Assembly: GCF_001314605.1 (NCBI RefSeq)
Contig: NZ_LIHP01000016.1
Coordinates: forward strand, 124,001 to 188,000
Origin: Marinobacter sp. HL-58
Lineage (GTDB): Bacteria > Pseudomonadota > Gammaproteobacteria > Pseudomonadales > Oleiphilaceae
Reading direction: 5' to 3'
Length of the DNA stretch: 64,000 nucleotides
The notes below the pieces were generated by a model, which worked only from the letters and a program-made list of their open reading frames with translations, was not told the origin of the DNA and did not search any database. Made by a program: the position numbers and the translations under genes. Shown here in pieces: positions 29,426-38,577 of this stretch (position 1 is its first letter; each line of letters opens with the position of its first letter).

Positions 29426-30409
29426 TCAGTCGATCAGGCCAGCTTCCTTGTAGTACTTCTCTGCACCTTTATGCAGGGGGGCACTGTTGGCATCAGTGAC
29501 CATCTCTTTCTTATCCAGATTCTCGAAGGCTGGATGCAGGCGCTTGAAGCTGTCGAAATTCTCGAATACCGCTTTGACCACTTCGTAGACAACCTCTTCC
29601 GAAACGTCAGAGGAGGACACGAATGTTGCGGCAACGCCGAAGGTGGCGACATCTTCGTCAGAGCCCCTGTACATGCCGCCAGGAATGATCGCCTTACGGT
29701 AGTACGGGTTCTCGTCGATCAGCTTCTTGGTGGCGTCGTTATCCACCTCAACGATGACGCTGTCACAGGAGGTGGTGGCCTCCTTGATAGCACCGGAAGG
29801 ATGCCCAACCGTATAGAAGAAGGCATCGATATTGCCGTCACACAGCGCCTGGGACTGTTCGGCTGCCTTGATCTCGGCTGCGAGGGAGAACTTGTCCTTG
29901 TTCCAGCCCATTTCCTCCATCAGCACTTCGGCGGTGGCACGCTGGCCGGACCCCGGGTTACCGATGGATACGCGCTTGCCTTCAAGATCTTCAAATGTCT
30001 TGATGCCAGAACCCTTGCTGGCAACAACAGTGAACGGCTCCGGATGGAGGGAGAAAACAGCACGGAGTTTTTCGTCTTTGCCCTTGTCTTCGAAATCACT
30101 GCTTCCGTTGTGTGCATGGAACTGCCAGTCGGACTGGGCAACCGCCAGGTCAAGTTCACCGTCGCGAATGCCATTCAGGTTGTAGATTGACCCCCCTGTG
30201 CTTTCAACGGAACAACGGATGCCGTGTTCCTTGCGATCCATATTGACGAGACGGCAGATGGCACCACCAGCCGGATAATAAACACCGGTTACACCACCGG
30301 TACCGATGGTGACGAATTGCTGTTCCTCGGCGGATACCGCAGTAGAGCTCGCGCCAAAGCTGACCGCTGCCGCAACGGCGACTGCGGAGAATTTCTGTTT
30401 CAGTGTCAT
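29426..30409 (-). CDS. TAXI family TRAP transporter solute-binding protein
   Basis: A 327-residue periplasmic protein with a signal peptide (cleavage near VSA-EE). The TAXI signature follows: FVTIGTGGVTGVYYPAGGAI near the mature N-terminus. Later ELDLAVAQSDWQFHAHNG and RVSIGNPGSGQRATAEVL are typical ligand-pocket segments. It delivers solute to the fused permease encoded next. A large excess of binding protein over permease is expected, which the hairpin between the genes would support. Confidence 0.93.
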   Translation of the reverse strand: MTLKQKFSAVAVAAAVSFGASSTAVSAEEQQFVTIGTGGVTGVYYPAGGAICRLVNMDRKEHGIRCSVESTGGSIYNLNGIRDGELDLAVAQSDWQFHAHNGSSDFEDKGKDEKLRAVFSLHPEPFTVVASKGSGIKTFEDLEGKRVSIGNPGSGQRATAEVLMEEMGWNKDKFSLAAEIKAAEQSQALCDGNIDAFFYTVGHPSGAIKEATTSCDSVIVEVDNDATKKLIDENPYYRKAIIPGGMYRGSDEDVATFGVAATFVSSSDVSEEVVYEVVKAVFENFDSFKRLHPAFENLDKKEMVTDANSAPLHKGAEKYYKEAGLID

Positions 30410-30553
30410 GACTTTTCCCTTTTTCTGATCGTTATTGCTTTTATTTCGGCCCGCGTAACAACACGGGCGCTTTCTTCGTTCCCTTTAAAACATAGACCAC
30501 TTTGCGCCATAAATAAAGCAAGGTTTAGCACGCTAACCGATTGAGAGAGCAAC

Positions 30554-30580
30554 AAAAAAGCCCGCAGTGCGGGCTTTTTT
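30554..30580. terminator. Intrinsic terminator, RND operon end
   Basis: GCCCGC and GCGGGC form the stem, flanked by six A and six T residues, so it works in either direction. It ends the DUF1329-YCF48-RND transcript. The remaining gap to 30409 should carry the promoter of the TAXI operon; no clear motif is seen. Confidence 0.9.
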
Positions 30581-30598
30581 GATCAGAGGCTGCAATTC

Positions 30599-32986
30599 TT
30601 ATTTGCTTGCACGGGCCTTGGCCACCATTCGATCCGGGCGCAACAGGAAGCGCGCCAGGGCCGGCAGCAGCCAGATAGAGCCCACCATGTTCCAGATGAA
30701 CATAAAGAACAACAGCAGCCCCATATCTGCCTGGAACTTGATTGGCGAGAAGATCCAGGTCACCACACCAATGCCCAGGGTGATACCGGTAAAGATAACG
30801 GCTTTACCGGTAGACCGCAGGGTCTCGAAATAGGCTTCCTGGAGCGTCTTGCCCTCAAGCAGGAATTTCTCAAGCTTGCTGTAGATATAGATACCGTAGT
30901 CAACACCGATACCCACACCCAGCGCAATAACCGGCAGCGTCGCCACCTTGATACCGATACCCGACACCGCCATGATGGCCTCGGCCAGTATGGACGTGAG
31001 TCCCAGCGGAATCAGGATACACAATACCGCGCGCACTGAACGGAACGTCAGGAGGCACAGTGCCGCCACCACGCCATAGACGAAGATCAGCATCATGTTC
31101 TTCGCGCTGGAGATAACGTCATTGGTTGCCGCTTCCACGCCGGCGTTACCCGCCGCCAGAAGGAAAGTGTGCTCCTCGTTGTTATTGTTGGCTGCAAACT
31201 CCTCAACACGTTCCGTGACCGTTTCCAGGGTTTCAGCCTTGTGATCCTCAAGGAACACAAGTACCGGCGTCAGGTCGCAGTTCGTATTGATAAGTCCTGC
31301 CGGAGCCTCACGGATGGACGCATTGATGATGGTCTGGTTGCGGGAGATTTCATACCACTTCCAGTTACCCTCGTTCAGCGCCTTGGTAACCATCTTCGAT
31401 ACGTTTGCCAGCGAGGCGGAGGACTGGACACCTGGCGTATTCTGCAGTTCCCACTGCAGCGTATCCATGGCACGGAGCGTATTGTACTGGGTACACTGCT
31501 CTTCCTCCGTTTTCACCATCACCACCAGCACATCGGCACTGGTGGAGTAGTTATCGATGATGAAGGCGTTATCCTTGTTGTAGCGGGAATCAGCCCTCAG
31601 TTCCGGTGCGCCCTGGTCCAGGTCGCCGACTTTGAGGTCCTGCTTGTAGTACAGACCAAGCCCCAGGCCGATTACCGCGATCAGCAGTGAGATCGGTGCC
31701 ACACCGGGATGCGCGAAGTAGGACATGACACGCCACTTACGGTCCTGCTTCTCACCATGGTTCTGCACATGGCGAACGCCGCCCTTGGAAATGCCCAGGT
31801 AGGACATGATCAGTACATGCAGCACCAGGTTGGTGAGGATAACGAATGCCACACCGATACCGGCAGCAATGGCCAGGTCCCGGATAACGTCAATTTCAAT
31901 AAAGAACAGGGTCAGGAAGCCGAAGGCATCGGAAACCAGCGCCAGCATACCCGGGATATAGAGTGCCCTGAACGCCAGTCGTGCCGCGGTTACGGAATCA
32001 AACCCTTTGGCTGCTTCCACCGCCATGGCGTTGACAATCTGAACGCCGTGACTGATACCGATGGCAAATACCAGGAACGGAACCAGCACCGAGTACGGAT
32101 CAAGGCCATACCCCAGCAGCCTCAACGTGCCCAACTGAAGAAATACCGCAATGATTGAGGTGAACACCGGCACCAGAGTCCCCTTGATACAGCGGGAGTA
32201 ACCATACAGGAGCAGTGTGGTAAGAATGATGGTAATACCGGCAAACCAGGCAATGGAACCGATACCCTCGATCAGGTCACCCACTTTCTTGGCGAAACCG
32301 ACGATGTGGATGTCGATATTCGGATTCTGACCTTCGTACTTGTCCCGGATTTTTTCTTCCAGTTGGCGGGAAAACTCACCATAGTCCAGCGGCTCACCGG
32401 TTTCCGGGTTATTTTCATAAAGCGGTGCATACACGATGGTGGAACGGAAGTTATCCGAAATCAGGCGACCGACTTCGTTTGACCTGAGCACGTTCTGGCG
32501 CAATTGCTCCAGACTGTCCCTGGATGAGCCATCGTAGTTGTCCGGAATAACTGTGCCGCCCTGGAAACCCTGCTCGGTCACTTCCACCCAGCGAACATTG
32601 GAGGTCCATAGGGATTTCAGCCCGGAACGATCCACACCATTCAGGTAGAACACCTCGTCGGTGATCTCCTTCAGGGTTTCCATGTATTCTTCTGTGAATA
32701 TATCGCCCTCTTTCACTTCCACGGCGATACGCACAAAGTTGCCAAGGTTTTCCAGGTCGTCCCGGTGCTCCAGCATATTGACGATGTAGGGATGCTCCAG
32801 CGGTATCATCCGCTCGAAACTGGCATCCGGCTGGATTTTGACGGCGTTGTAGCCGAGAAACAGCGTCAGGAAGAAAAATGCAATCAGGATAATGGCCCGA
32901 TTGTTGAAGATCAGCCGCTCCAGGAACGGTTCCGCCTTCGGTGTAGTCAGGTAATGCTCGCCCTTGTCATGCTTCGGGTTCGACAT
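30599..32986 (-). CDS. RND superfamily (MMPL/patched-like) exporter
   Basis: A 795-residue inner-membrane protein with twelve predicted helices in two repeats of six, each with a large periplasmic loop after the first helix. GIGVDYGIYIYSKLEKFL in the second repeat and FLVFAIGISHGVQIVNAMAVE in the first are the characteristic helix-4-type motifs of the SSD/MMPL group. These carriers move lipids, hopanoids or other hydrophobic molecules. It lacks an adjacent membrane-fusion protein or TolC, so it differs from drug-efflux RND pumps. It is the last gene after DUF1329 and the YCF48-like protein, a grouping seen in other gammaproteobacteria. Confidence 0.9.
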   Translation of the reverse strand: MSNPKHDKGEHYLTTPKAEPFLERLIFNNRAIILIAFFFLTLFLGYNAVKIQPDASFERMIPLEHPYIVNMLEHRDDLENLGNFVRIAVEVKEGDIFTEEYMETLKEITDEVFYLNGVDRSGLKSLWTSNVRWVEVTEQGFQGGTVIPDNYDGSSRDSLEQLRQNVLRSNEVGRLISDNFRSTIVYAPLYENNPETGEPLDYGEFSRQLEEKIRDKYEGQNPNIDIHIVGFAKKVGDLIEGIGSIAWFAGITIILTTLLLYGYSRCIKGTLVPVFTSIIAVFLQLGTLRLLGYGLDPYSVLVPFLVFAIGISHGVQIVNAMAVEAAKGFDSVTAARLAFRALYIPGMLALVSDAFGFLTLFFIEIDVIRDLAIAAGIGVAFVILTNLVLHVLIMSYLGISKGGVRHVQNHGEKQDRKWRVMSYFAHPGVAPISLLIAVIGLGLGLYYKQDLKVGDLDQGAPELRADSRYNKDNAFIIDNYSTSADVLVVMVKTEEEQCTQYNTLRAMDTLQWELQNTPGVQSSASLANVSKMVTKALNEGNWKWYEISRNQTIINASIREAPAGLINTNCDLTPVLVFLEDHKAETLETVTERVEEFAANNNNEEHTFLLAAGNAGVEAATNDVISSAKNMMLIFVYGVVAALCLLTFRSVRAVLCILIPLGLTSILAEAIMAVSGIGIKVATLPVIALGVGIGVDYGIYIYSKLEKFLLEGKTLQEAYFETLRSTGKAVIFTGITLGIGVVTWIFSPIKFQADMGLLLFFMFIWNMVGSIWLLPALARFLLRPDRMVAKARASK

Positions 32987-33032
32987 TCAAAAGCCCCTCT
33001 CGTTTTCGATCTGTTGGTGCCGCATCAGGGCG

Positions 33033-34181
33033 TTATTGAAGACTCTTGCCACGGGCATCGGTGAACTTCGCACCGCCTTCGCCCACGATCAGGAGGTTGG
33101 TTCCGGAAAGCGGAACAACGTCCATCACGCCTTCCCGGTCATCCCGGGAGTAGGGCCGGAAGGACTCGCCACCATTGGTGCTCATCAGAACGGTTCCACC
33201 ATTACCAACCAGGGTTATTCTGCCGTCGTCCGCAACCACCCCGTTATTCAGGGTCGCGCCGGCTTCGTTCGGAACCACTTTCCAGTTCTTGCCAAGATCG
33301 GTTGAAAGGAACATGTTGCCACGCAGGCCGAAGGCCAGAACCTCATTCACCTGGCCTGTGCCAATGGCCCCGAACAGCGAACCTTCATAGGGACTTTCAC
33401 GCTTTTCCCAGCTTTCGCCACCATCCACGGACACATAGATCTGGCCAGCCTCGCCCACGATCACCAAGGCACCGCCAGTGATGCGGGAAATACCATTGAG
33501 GTGATAACCGTCAGGATTGTCGATTCTGGGCGACCAGTCCTGCCAGGTTTCACCACCATCAGTAGTACGCAGGAACATTCCGTAGGCACCCACTACAAAG
33601 CCGTGATTCTCATCTTCAAACCAGACATCAAGAAGCGGGTTCACCGGCCCGATGTCCAGATCCGACTCCATGTTTTCCATGGCGAAGAACAGATCGTCGA
33701 GGGCCCACTCAAGGTCGGCTTTTTCCTCTTCCGGAGCGTCCTCTATTTCCTGTTCCATCTCTTCGATCTGTTCCTGCAGGCTTTCAATCGACAGTTCGGC
33801 AGCTTCGATGCCGGTCAGCTGAAGCTCCCAGCTTTTACCCGCGTCTCCGGAATGCAGAATCACGCCACTGTGGCCCACGGCCCAGCCATGCGTGTCCGTG
33901 CCGAAATCAATACCATTCAGGGTTACGGAGACAGGGACCTGACCCTGCACCCAGGTTTTGCCCTCGTCTTCCGAAAAAATGATATGACCACGCTCACCAG
34001 CCGCCACGATACGCTCGCCCGCACGATCAGCATCGTTGAGCAGATGCTCGGCTGCGAGCAGGGTGGGCCGGGAAGGGGTTTCGATGATATCTGCAAGCGC
34101 AAACACCGAGGGCGCGGACAGTGCCATGGACACTCCAAGACAGGCCGCTCCCAGAGTCTTGCACATCAACCTTGTAGCCAT
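33033..34181 (-). CDS. YCF48/BNR-repeat periplasmic beta-propeller protein
   Basis: A 382-residue exported protein with a signal peptide (cleavage near VFA-LA). The rest is built from repeats with the S-x-D-x-G-x-(S/T)-W pattern: SEDEGKTWVQG, SGDAGKSWELQ, TTDGGETWQDW, SVDGGESWEKR, STDLGKNWKV and STNGGESFRPY. This predicts a beta-propeller like the HCF136/YCF48 assembly factors. Residues about 130-170 form an extremely acidic helical insert rich in Glu between blades. Its likely job is as a periplasmic partner of the RND protein encoded 46 bases later; this is inferred from conserved neighbourhood. Confidence 0.85.
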   Translation of the reverse strand: MATRLMCKTLGAACLGVSMALSAPSVFALADIIETPSRPTLLAAEHLLNDADRAGERIVAAGERGHIIFSEDEGKTWVQGQVPVSVTLNGIDFGTDTHGWAVGHSGVILHSGDAGKSWELQLTGIEAAELSIESLQEQIEEMEQEIEDAPEEEKADLEWALDDLFFAMENMESDLDIGPVNPLLDVWFEDENHGFVVGAYGMFLRTTDGGETWQDWSPRIDNPDGYHLNGISRITGGALVIVGEAGQIYVSVDGGESWEKRESPYEGSLFGAIGTGQVNEVLAFGLRGNMFLSTDLGKNWKVVPNEAGATLNNGVVADDGRITLVGNGGTVLMSTNGGESFRPYSRDDREGVMDVVPLSGTNLLIVGEGGAKFTDARGKSLQ

Positions 34182-34250
34182 TCAGATTGCCTATATGTTG
34201 TATTGAACTGTGTCACTCTGATGTCACCGGTATTACCGGCCGATACTATG

Positions 34251-34284
34251 AATGTACCGGTGGCCTTGCGGCCACCGGTACATT
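34251..34284 (-). other. Perfect hairpin between DUF1329 and YCF48-like genes
   Basis: A 15-bp perfect stem (AATGTACCGGTGGCC / GGCCACCGGTACATT) with a 4-base loop lies in the 154-base gap. No T run follows on either strand. On the transcript it lies downstream of the DUF1329 stop and upstream of the YCF48-like start, which fits an mRNA stability element or processing site. Confidence 0.75.
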
Positions 34285-34335
34285 CGTCGCCATCCATTGC
34301 TGGCGAAAGTCTTTTCCATTCAACAGACGCGGGCG

Positions 34336-35724
34336 TTAACGTACACTCCTGCGGCGCAGGGATGCCGGCGAGAAATAACGCCGGTTGGGCACGTCGTCAG
34401 TGAACTTACGGGTGGAGTTTTCCTCGGTATCAAGGCCCAGCACATGGTAGCGGCGCGCTTGCAGGTCATGATACACGTCCAGAACAGTCCAGACGCCGGG
34501 AAGTTCATAATAGTTCTTCGCCATACCCATGGTCACGCGCCAGAGTTCGCCACGGCCGTCATACTGATCCAGCAGAACCGTATTCCAGCTGTCTGCATCC
34601 ACATAAAAACGGCGCTTGCCATAGATGTGGCGTTCACCATCTTTCAGGGTAGCTTCCACCACGTGTACCCGATGCAGCTCCCAGCGGGTCAGGTCCGGGT
34701 TCAGGTGTGAAATTCCGAGGATATCGGAGTACTCCGTGCCTTCCTCGCCAAGACGGTAGTTGTTGTAGGGAATATAGATTTCACGCATTCCCTCATAGTT
34801 CCAGTTGAAGCGATCCAGCGCCCCGTTGAAGATATCCGTGTCATCGGCGGTTCTCAGGTTGTCCGCTGCCGCAATCGGGGAATCATAACCCAGGTTGGGA
34901 GCTCGCCGGACACGACGCTGGCCAGCATTATAGCCCCATCCGTTACGCGGATTGATAATCTGGTTCAGGGTTTCGTGAATCAGGATGGCACCACCGGCAA
35001 GACGGGCCGGAGACTGGGTGAACGACAGATAGTAGAATATGACGTTATCCAGCTCTTCTTCACTGCCTTCCGGATTGTAGTAGTTGAAGAATGCTTCCTG
35101 CTGGGAAGTAACCAGGGAGTAATCACCATTGGTCTGCACGGCAACTTCGCTGGAACGACGGGTAATATTGACTCCGCGCCAGCGGGTCAGGTGATTCCAG
35201 ATAACCTGCCAGGCTTTTTCTTCATTGTTACCATGCAAAATGGGGAACGGATAACCGGCAAACGCACCGTCAATCCCCTCGCCCTGGCCGACGATTTCTG
35301 CATTAACAGCGTTCTCTCTGGTATTTTCAGCAACCCAGTCCGGCACCGCATGGGTACGCCTGCTCTGATAGACAGGAATGCGGAAGGTGGTCGGATAGGT
35401 GTCCAGCATGGCTCTGAGACCATCTGTCAGGTACTCATCATACTGGTCCATGTTTGACGCGGTAATGGTAAACAGCACTTCGTCATCCGGGAACGGATCG
35501 ATATGATGCTGACCGCTGCCCTCGTAGCCGTCAGGTGCTTCCGTCAGCCCACCGGTCCACGCGGGAATCGTTCCAGCATCATTGCCGTCTTTCACGGAAC
35601 CAAACGGAGTCAGGTCCTGCCCGAGGCGATCGGCTTCACTGGAAGAAACCGCGGCGCCCACTGGCAAGGCAAAGACGGAAAACGCAAACAGACTGCTCAG
35701 AATTACGTTGTTTTTGTACTTCAT
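34336..35724 (-). CDS. DUF1329 family outer-membrane-associated protein
   Basis: A 462-residue protein with a signal peptide (cleavage near VGA-AV). It carries the typical DUF1329 N-terminus LTPFGSVKDGNDAGTIPAWTGG-like region, and the later RRVRRAPNLGYD and YGKRRFYVDADSW segments. Members resemble the LolB/LolA lipoprotein-carrier fold and usually travel with DUF1302 proteins, a YCF48-like protein and an RND carrier, suggesting a lipid or hydrophobic-compound route across the envelope. Here it is the first gene, and no DUF1302 gene is beside it. AAGG eight bases upstream supports the ATG. Confidence 0.88.
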   Translation of the reverse strand: MKYKNNVILSSLFAFSVFALPVGAAVSSSEADRLGQDLTPFGSVKDGNDAGTIPAWTGGLTEAPDGYEGSGQHHIDPFPDDEVLFTITASNMDQYDEYLTDGLRAMLDTYPTTFRIPVYQSRRTHAVPDWVAENTRENAVNAEIVGQGEGIDGAFAGYPFPILHGNNEEKAWQVIWNHLTRWRGVNITRRSSEVAVQTNGDYSLVTSQQEAFFNYYNPEGSEEELDNVIFYYLSFTQSPARLAGGAILIHETLNQIINPRNGWGYNAGQRRVRRAPNLGYDSPIAAADNLRTADDTDIFNGALDRFNWNYEGMREIYIPYNNYRLGEEGTEYSDILGISHLNPDLTRWELHRVHVVEATLKDGERHIYGKRRFYVDADSWNTVLLDQYDGRGELWRVTMGMAKNYYELPGVWTVLDVYHDLQARRYHVLGLDTEENSTRKFTDDVPNRRYFSPASLRRRSVR

Positions 35725-35804
35725 TGTTTAACCTTAAACCTGTCTGAAAGCCCTGAGTAAGGCTTTTCTTATTGTGTTGTCATGGAATATCGGCTCCTGA
35801 CAGA

Positions 35805-35820
35805 TTAGCCGATTGGCTAA
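35805..35820. promoter_or_regulatory. Operator-like palindrome upstream of the DUF1329 operon
   Basis: TTAGCCGATTGGCTAA is a 16-bp inverted repeat (6-bp arms, 4-bp centre) located about 81 bases upstream of the DUF1329 ATG. The surrounding sequence is AT-rich. It has the size of a dimeric repressor site, but I cannot name the protein. Confidence 0.4.
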
Positions 35821-35847
35821 CATTGTCTATCGACCGAAAGTGCGATT

Positions 35848-35882
35848 TTGTATCCGCCTGTGACAGGCCCGGGCGGATACAA
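35848..35882. other. Hairpin behind pepN
   Basis: TTGTATCCGCC and GGCGGATACAA form an 11-bp stem around a 13-base loop, which can also fold as GCCTG/CAGGC. It lies 17 bases beyond the pepN stop but lacks a clear T run, so termination would be weak or Rho-assisted. Confidence 0.5.
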
Positions 35883-35898
35883 TCCTTACATCCTCCTG

Positions 35899-38547
35899 TT
35901 ATTGGCCGGCAAGGCTTTTGTGGACCACCTCAAAAACGTCGCGGGACAAGCCGGACTTGTCCCTGATGGACTCAAGTGCTGCCTTCATCCGCTCCCCGTG
36001 CACAGGAGCAAATTTACGCCAGCGGGTCAGCGGCGACACCAACCGCGCTGCGATTTGCGGGTTGCTGTCGTCCAGACGGCGCACCTGCTGCTCCAGAAAC
36101 TCATAGCCCGATCCATCCTCGGCGTGGAAGGCAGGCAGGTTCTGTCCCGCAAACACACCGATCACCGAGCGGATCTTGTTGGGGTTCTTCCAGTCAAATG
36201 CCGGGTGAGCCATCAGCTCCTGAATTTTCTGCAGGCCGCCGGTTCGGGTGCTGCCGGCCTGAACCGCAAACCACTGCTCCACCACCTGCGGGTCGTCTTT
36301 CCAGGTATCATAGAAGTCCTTCAGGGCCTGTTCGCGCTCCTGTTCGTACCCGGAGTTCACCAGCGCACGCAGCGCGCCCATGCGGTCGGTCATGTTATCT
36401 GCACTGGCAAACTGACTTACCGCCAGCGCCCGCCCTTCCTCATCATCGGTATGAAGCAGCCAGGCCAGGGCTGTATTTCTCAGGCTCCTGCGGGCGACCG
36501 CGTCCGGGGTTACCTCATAAGCTCCTTCAACGGAGTTGCGGCGGTAACAGGCCAGCAATTCGTCCCGCAGCGAGGCGGCCAGGTGCCCAAGCACCCGCTC
36601 CCGGGCCTGGTGAATGGCAGGCACATTGGGCTTGTCTGCCAGCTCAATCAGATAGGCCTCTGAGGGCAGCTGGAGCATTTTCGCAACCAGCGCCTGATCG
36701 AGGGAAGTATCGGTTAACAGGCCCCGGTACGCTTCCGTTAACCCGGAATCGACCGGTTCATCGCCGGCATTACCCACCAGCCCGTTAATAACATCAACAG
36801 CCAGCCTCTGGCCGGCGTCCCAGCGGTTGAATCCGTCCGGATCGTGGCTCATGAGAAACATCAACTGCTCACGTGTCCAGGGATAGAACACCCTGACCGG
36901 CGCCGAGAAGTTTCTCAGCAGAGACGGCACGGGGCGCTCGGGCAGATCGTGGAATTCGAAGGTATGACTGGCTTCCGTCAGTTCAAGAACCCGGTCTGTG
37001 GGCGCGTCTGTATCACCGGCATTCAGCTTCAGCGGCAGAGGTTCGCCAGCAGCGCCCAGAAGGCCAACGGCAAACGGAATGTGCTGTGGCTTCTTGTCTT
37101 TCTGGCCCGGGGTGTCAGGGATGGACTGCTCGATGGTCAGGCGGTAGATCCCGGCGGCCGGGTCGTAGTCATCCTTTACGGTCAGCTCCGGGGTGCCTGC
37201 CTGCTCATACCAGAGACGGAACTGGGACAGATCACGGCCACTGGCATCCTCCATGGCTTTGACAAAATCGTCCGTGGTTACTGCCTGGCCGTCATGGCGT
37301 TCAAAGTACAGGTCACTGCCCTTGCGGAACATATCAGGGCCGAGCAGCGTATGAATCATGCCAACCACTTCCGACCCTTTTTCATAGATGGTCAGGGTGT
37401 AGAAGTTGGTAATCTCCATGTAGGACTCCGGGCGCACCGGATGAGCCATGGGGCCGGAGTCCTCGGCGAACTGGGCCGTGCGCAGCATGGTGGCGTCTTC
37501 AATACGTTTGACCGTGGGTGAACCCATATCGGCGGAGAATTGGGAATCCCGGAAGACCGTGAAGCCTTCTTTCAGGCTGAGCTGGAACCAGTCGCGGCAG
37601 GTAACCCGGTTGCCGGACCAGTTGTGGAAATACTCGTGGGCAACAATGGACTCGATACGCTGGAAGGCCAGATCGGTTGCGGTTTCCTGGCTGGCCAGTA
37701 CACAGGAGGAGTTGAAAATATTCAGCCCCTTGTTTTCCATGGCTCCCATGTTGAAATCATCCACCGCGACGATCATGAAGATATCCAGATCGTATTCACG
37801 GCCATAGACTTCCTCGTCCCAGCGCATGGCGCGCTTCAGGGAATCCATGGCGTGATCGCATTTTTCGGCGTTGCGGGGCTCCACATACATGCGCAGGTCG
37901 ATATCACGCCCTGACATGGTATGGAAACGGTCCTGTTTCTCCACCAGATCCCCCGCCACCAGTGCGAACAGATAGCTCGGCTTGGGGAACGGATCCTCCC
38001 AGGTTACAAAGTGCCTGCCACCCTCCAGGCCACCCTTTTCAACATCATTGCCATTGGACAGAAGTATCGGGTATTTCGACTTGTCTGCCTCAATGCGGGT
38101 GCGGAAACGCGCCATCACATCCGGACGATCCGGGAAGTAGGTGATGCAGCGGAAACCCTCTGCCTCACACTGGGTACAGAACATACCGGATGATTTGTAG
38201 AGGCCCTCCAGACGGGTGTTGTTCTGTGGTTCGATCCATGTCACCACACCCAGCTCGAAGCGGTCCGGCACCTCATGGATGACCAGTCGGTCAACGCTGT
38301 CATCATAGGCGCCTCTGGCCAGATCGTTGCCATCCAGGCTGAGGGATTCCAGTGTGGTCAGAGAATCGCCGTTCAGCTCGAGGCTTTTATCCGCACTGTC
38401 ACTGTCCGGGTTACGGCGCATGGACAGAACACTGTGCACCCGTGCCCCGTCCTCAAACAGCTCGAAGCGCAGGTCCACGTGGTCCACCAGAAAAACGGGG
38501 ACGCGGTAATCCTTGAGGTAAATGGTCTGTGGCTGGCTGGTACGCAT
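35899..38547 (-). CDS. pepN: Aminopeptidase N (M1 family)
   Basis: An 882-residue zinc metallopeptidase of the bacterial PepN type. The substrate-binding GAMEN motif precedes the zinc site HEYFH (His304, Glu305, His308) and the downstream Glu in LSLKEGFTVFRD. The C-terminal half is the helical bowl domain typical of the family. It removes N-terminal residues from peptides in the cytoplasm; no signal peptide is present. GGAG precedes the ATG. It follows the DUF2797 gene by 30 bases and may be read with it. Confidence 0.97.
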   Translation of the reverse strand: MRTSQPQTIYLKDYRVPVFLVDHVDLRFELFEDGARVHSVLSMRRNPDSDSADKSLELNGDSLTTLESLSLDGNDLARGAYDDSVDRLVIHEVPDRFELGVVTWIEPQNNTRLEGLYKSSGMFCTQCEAEGFRCITYFPDRPDVMARFRTRIEADKSKYPILLSNGNDVEKGGLEGGRHFVTWEDPFPKPSYLFALVAGDLVEKQDRFHTMSGRDIDLRMYVEPRNAEKCDHAMDSLKRAMRWDEEVYGREYDLDIFMIVAVDDFNMGAMENKGLNIFNSSCVLASQETATDLAFQRIESIVAHEYFHNWSGNRVTCRDWFQLSLKEGFTVFRDSQFSADMGSPTVKRIEDATMLRTAQFAEDSGPMAHPVRPESYMEITNFYTLTIYEKGSEVVGMIHTLLGPDMFRKGSDLYFERHDGQAVTTDDFVKAMEDASGRDLSQFRLWYEQAGTPELTVKDDYDPAAGIYRLTIEQSIPDTPGQKDKKPQHIPFAVGLLGAAGEPLPLKLNAGDTDAPTDRVLELTEASHTFEFHDLPERPVPSLLRNFSAPVRVFYPWTREQLMFLMSHDPDGFNRWDAGQRLAVDVINGLVGNAGDEPVDSGLTEAYRGLLTDTSLDQALVAKMLQLPSEAYLIELADKPNVPAIHQARERVLGHLAASLRDELLACYRRNSVEGAYEVTPDAVARRSLRNTALAWLLHTDDEEGRALAVSQFASADNMTDRMGALRALVNSGYEQEREQALKDFYDTWKDDPQVVEQWFAVQAGSTRTGGLQKIQELMAHPAFDWKNPNKIRSVIGVFAGQNLPAFHAEDGSGYEFLEQQVRRLDDSNPQIAARLVSPLTRWRKFAPVHGERMKAALESIRDKSGLSRDVFEVVHKSLAGQ

Positions 38548-38577
38548 TCGCTATCTCCAGAAATTGTCGGGGCCGCT

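Noticed and set aside
35848..35882. Full intrinsic terminator for pepN
   Set aside because: A good stem but no T run on the minus strand; kept only as a hairpin.
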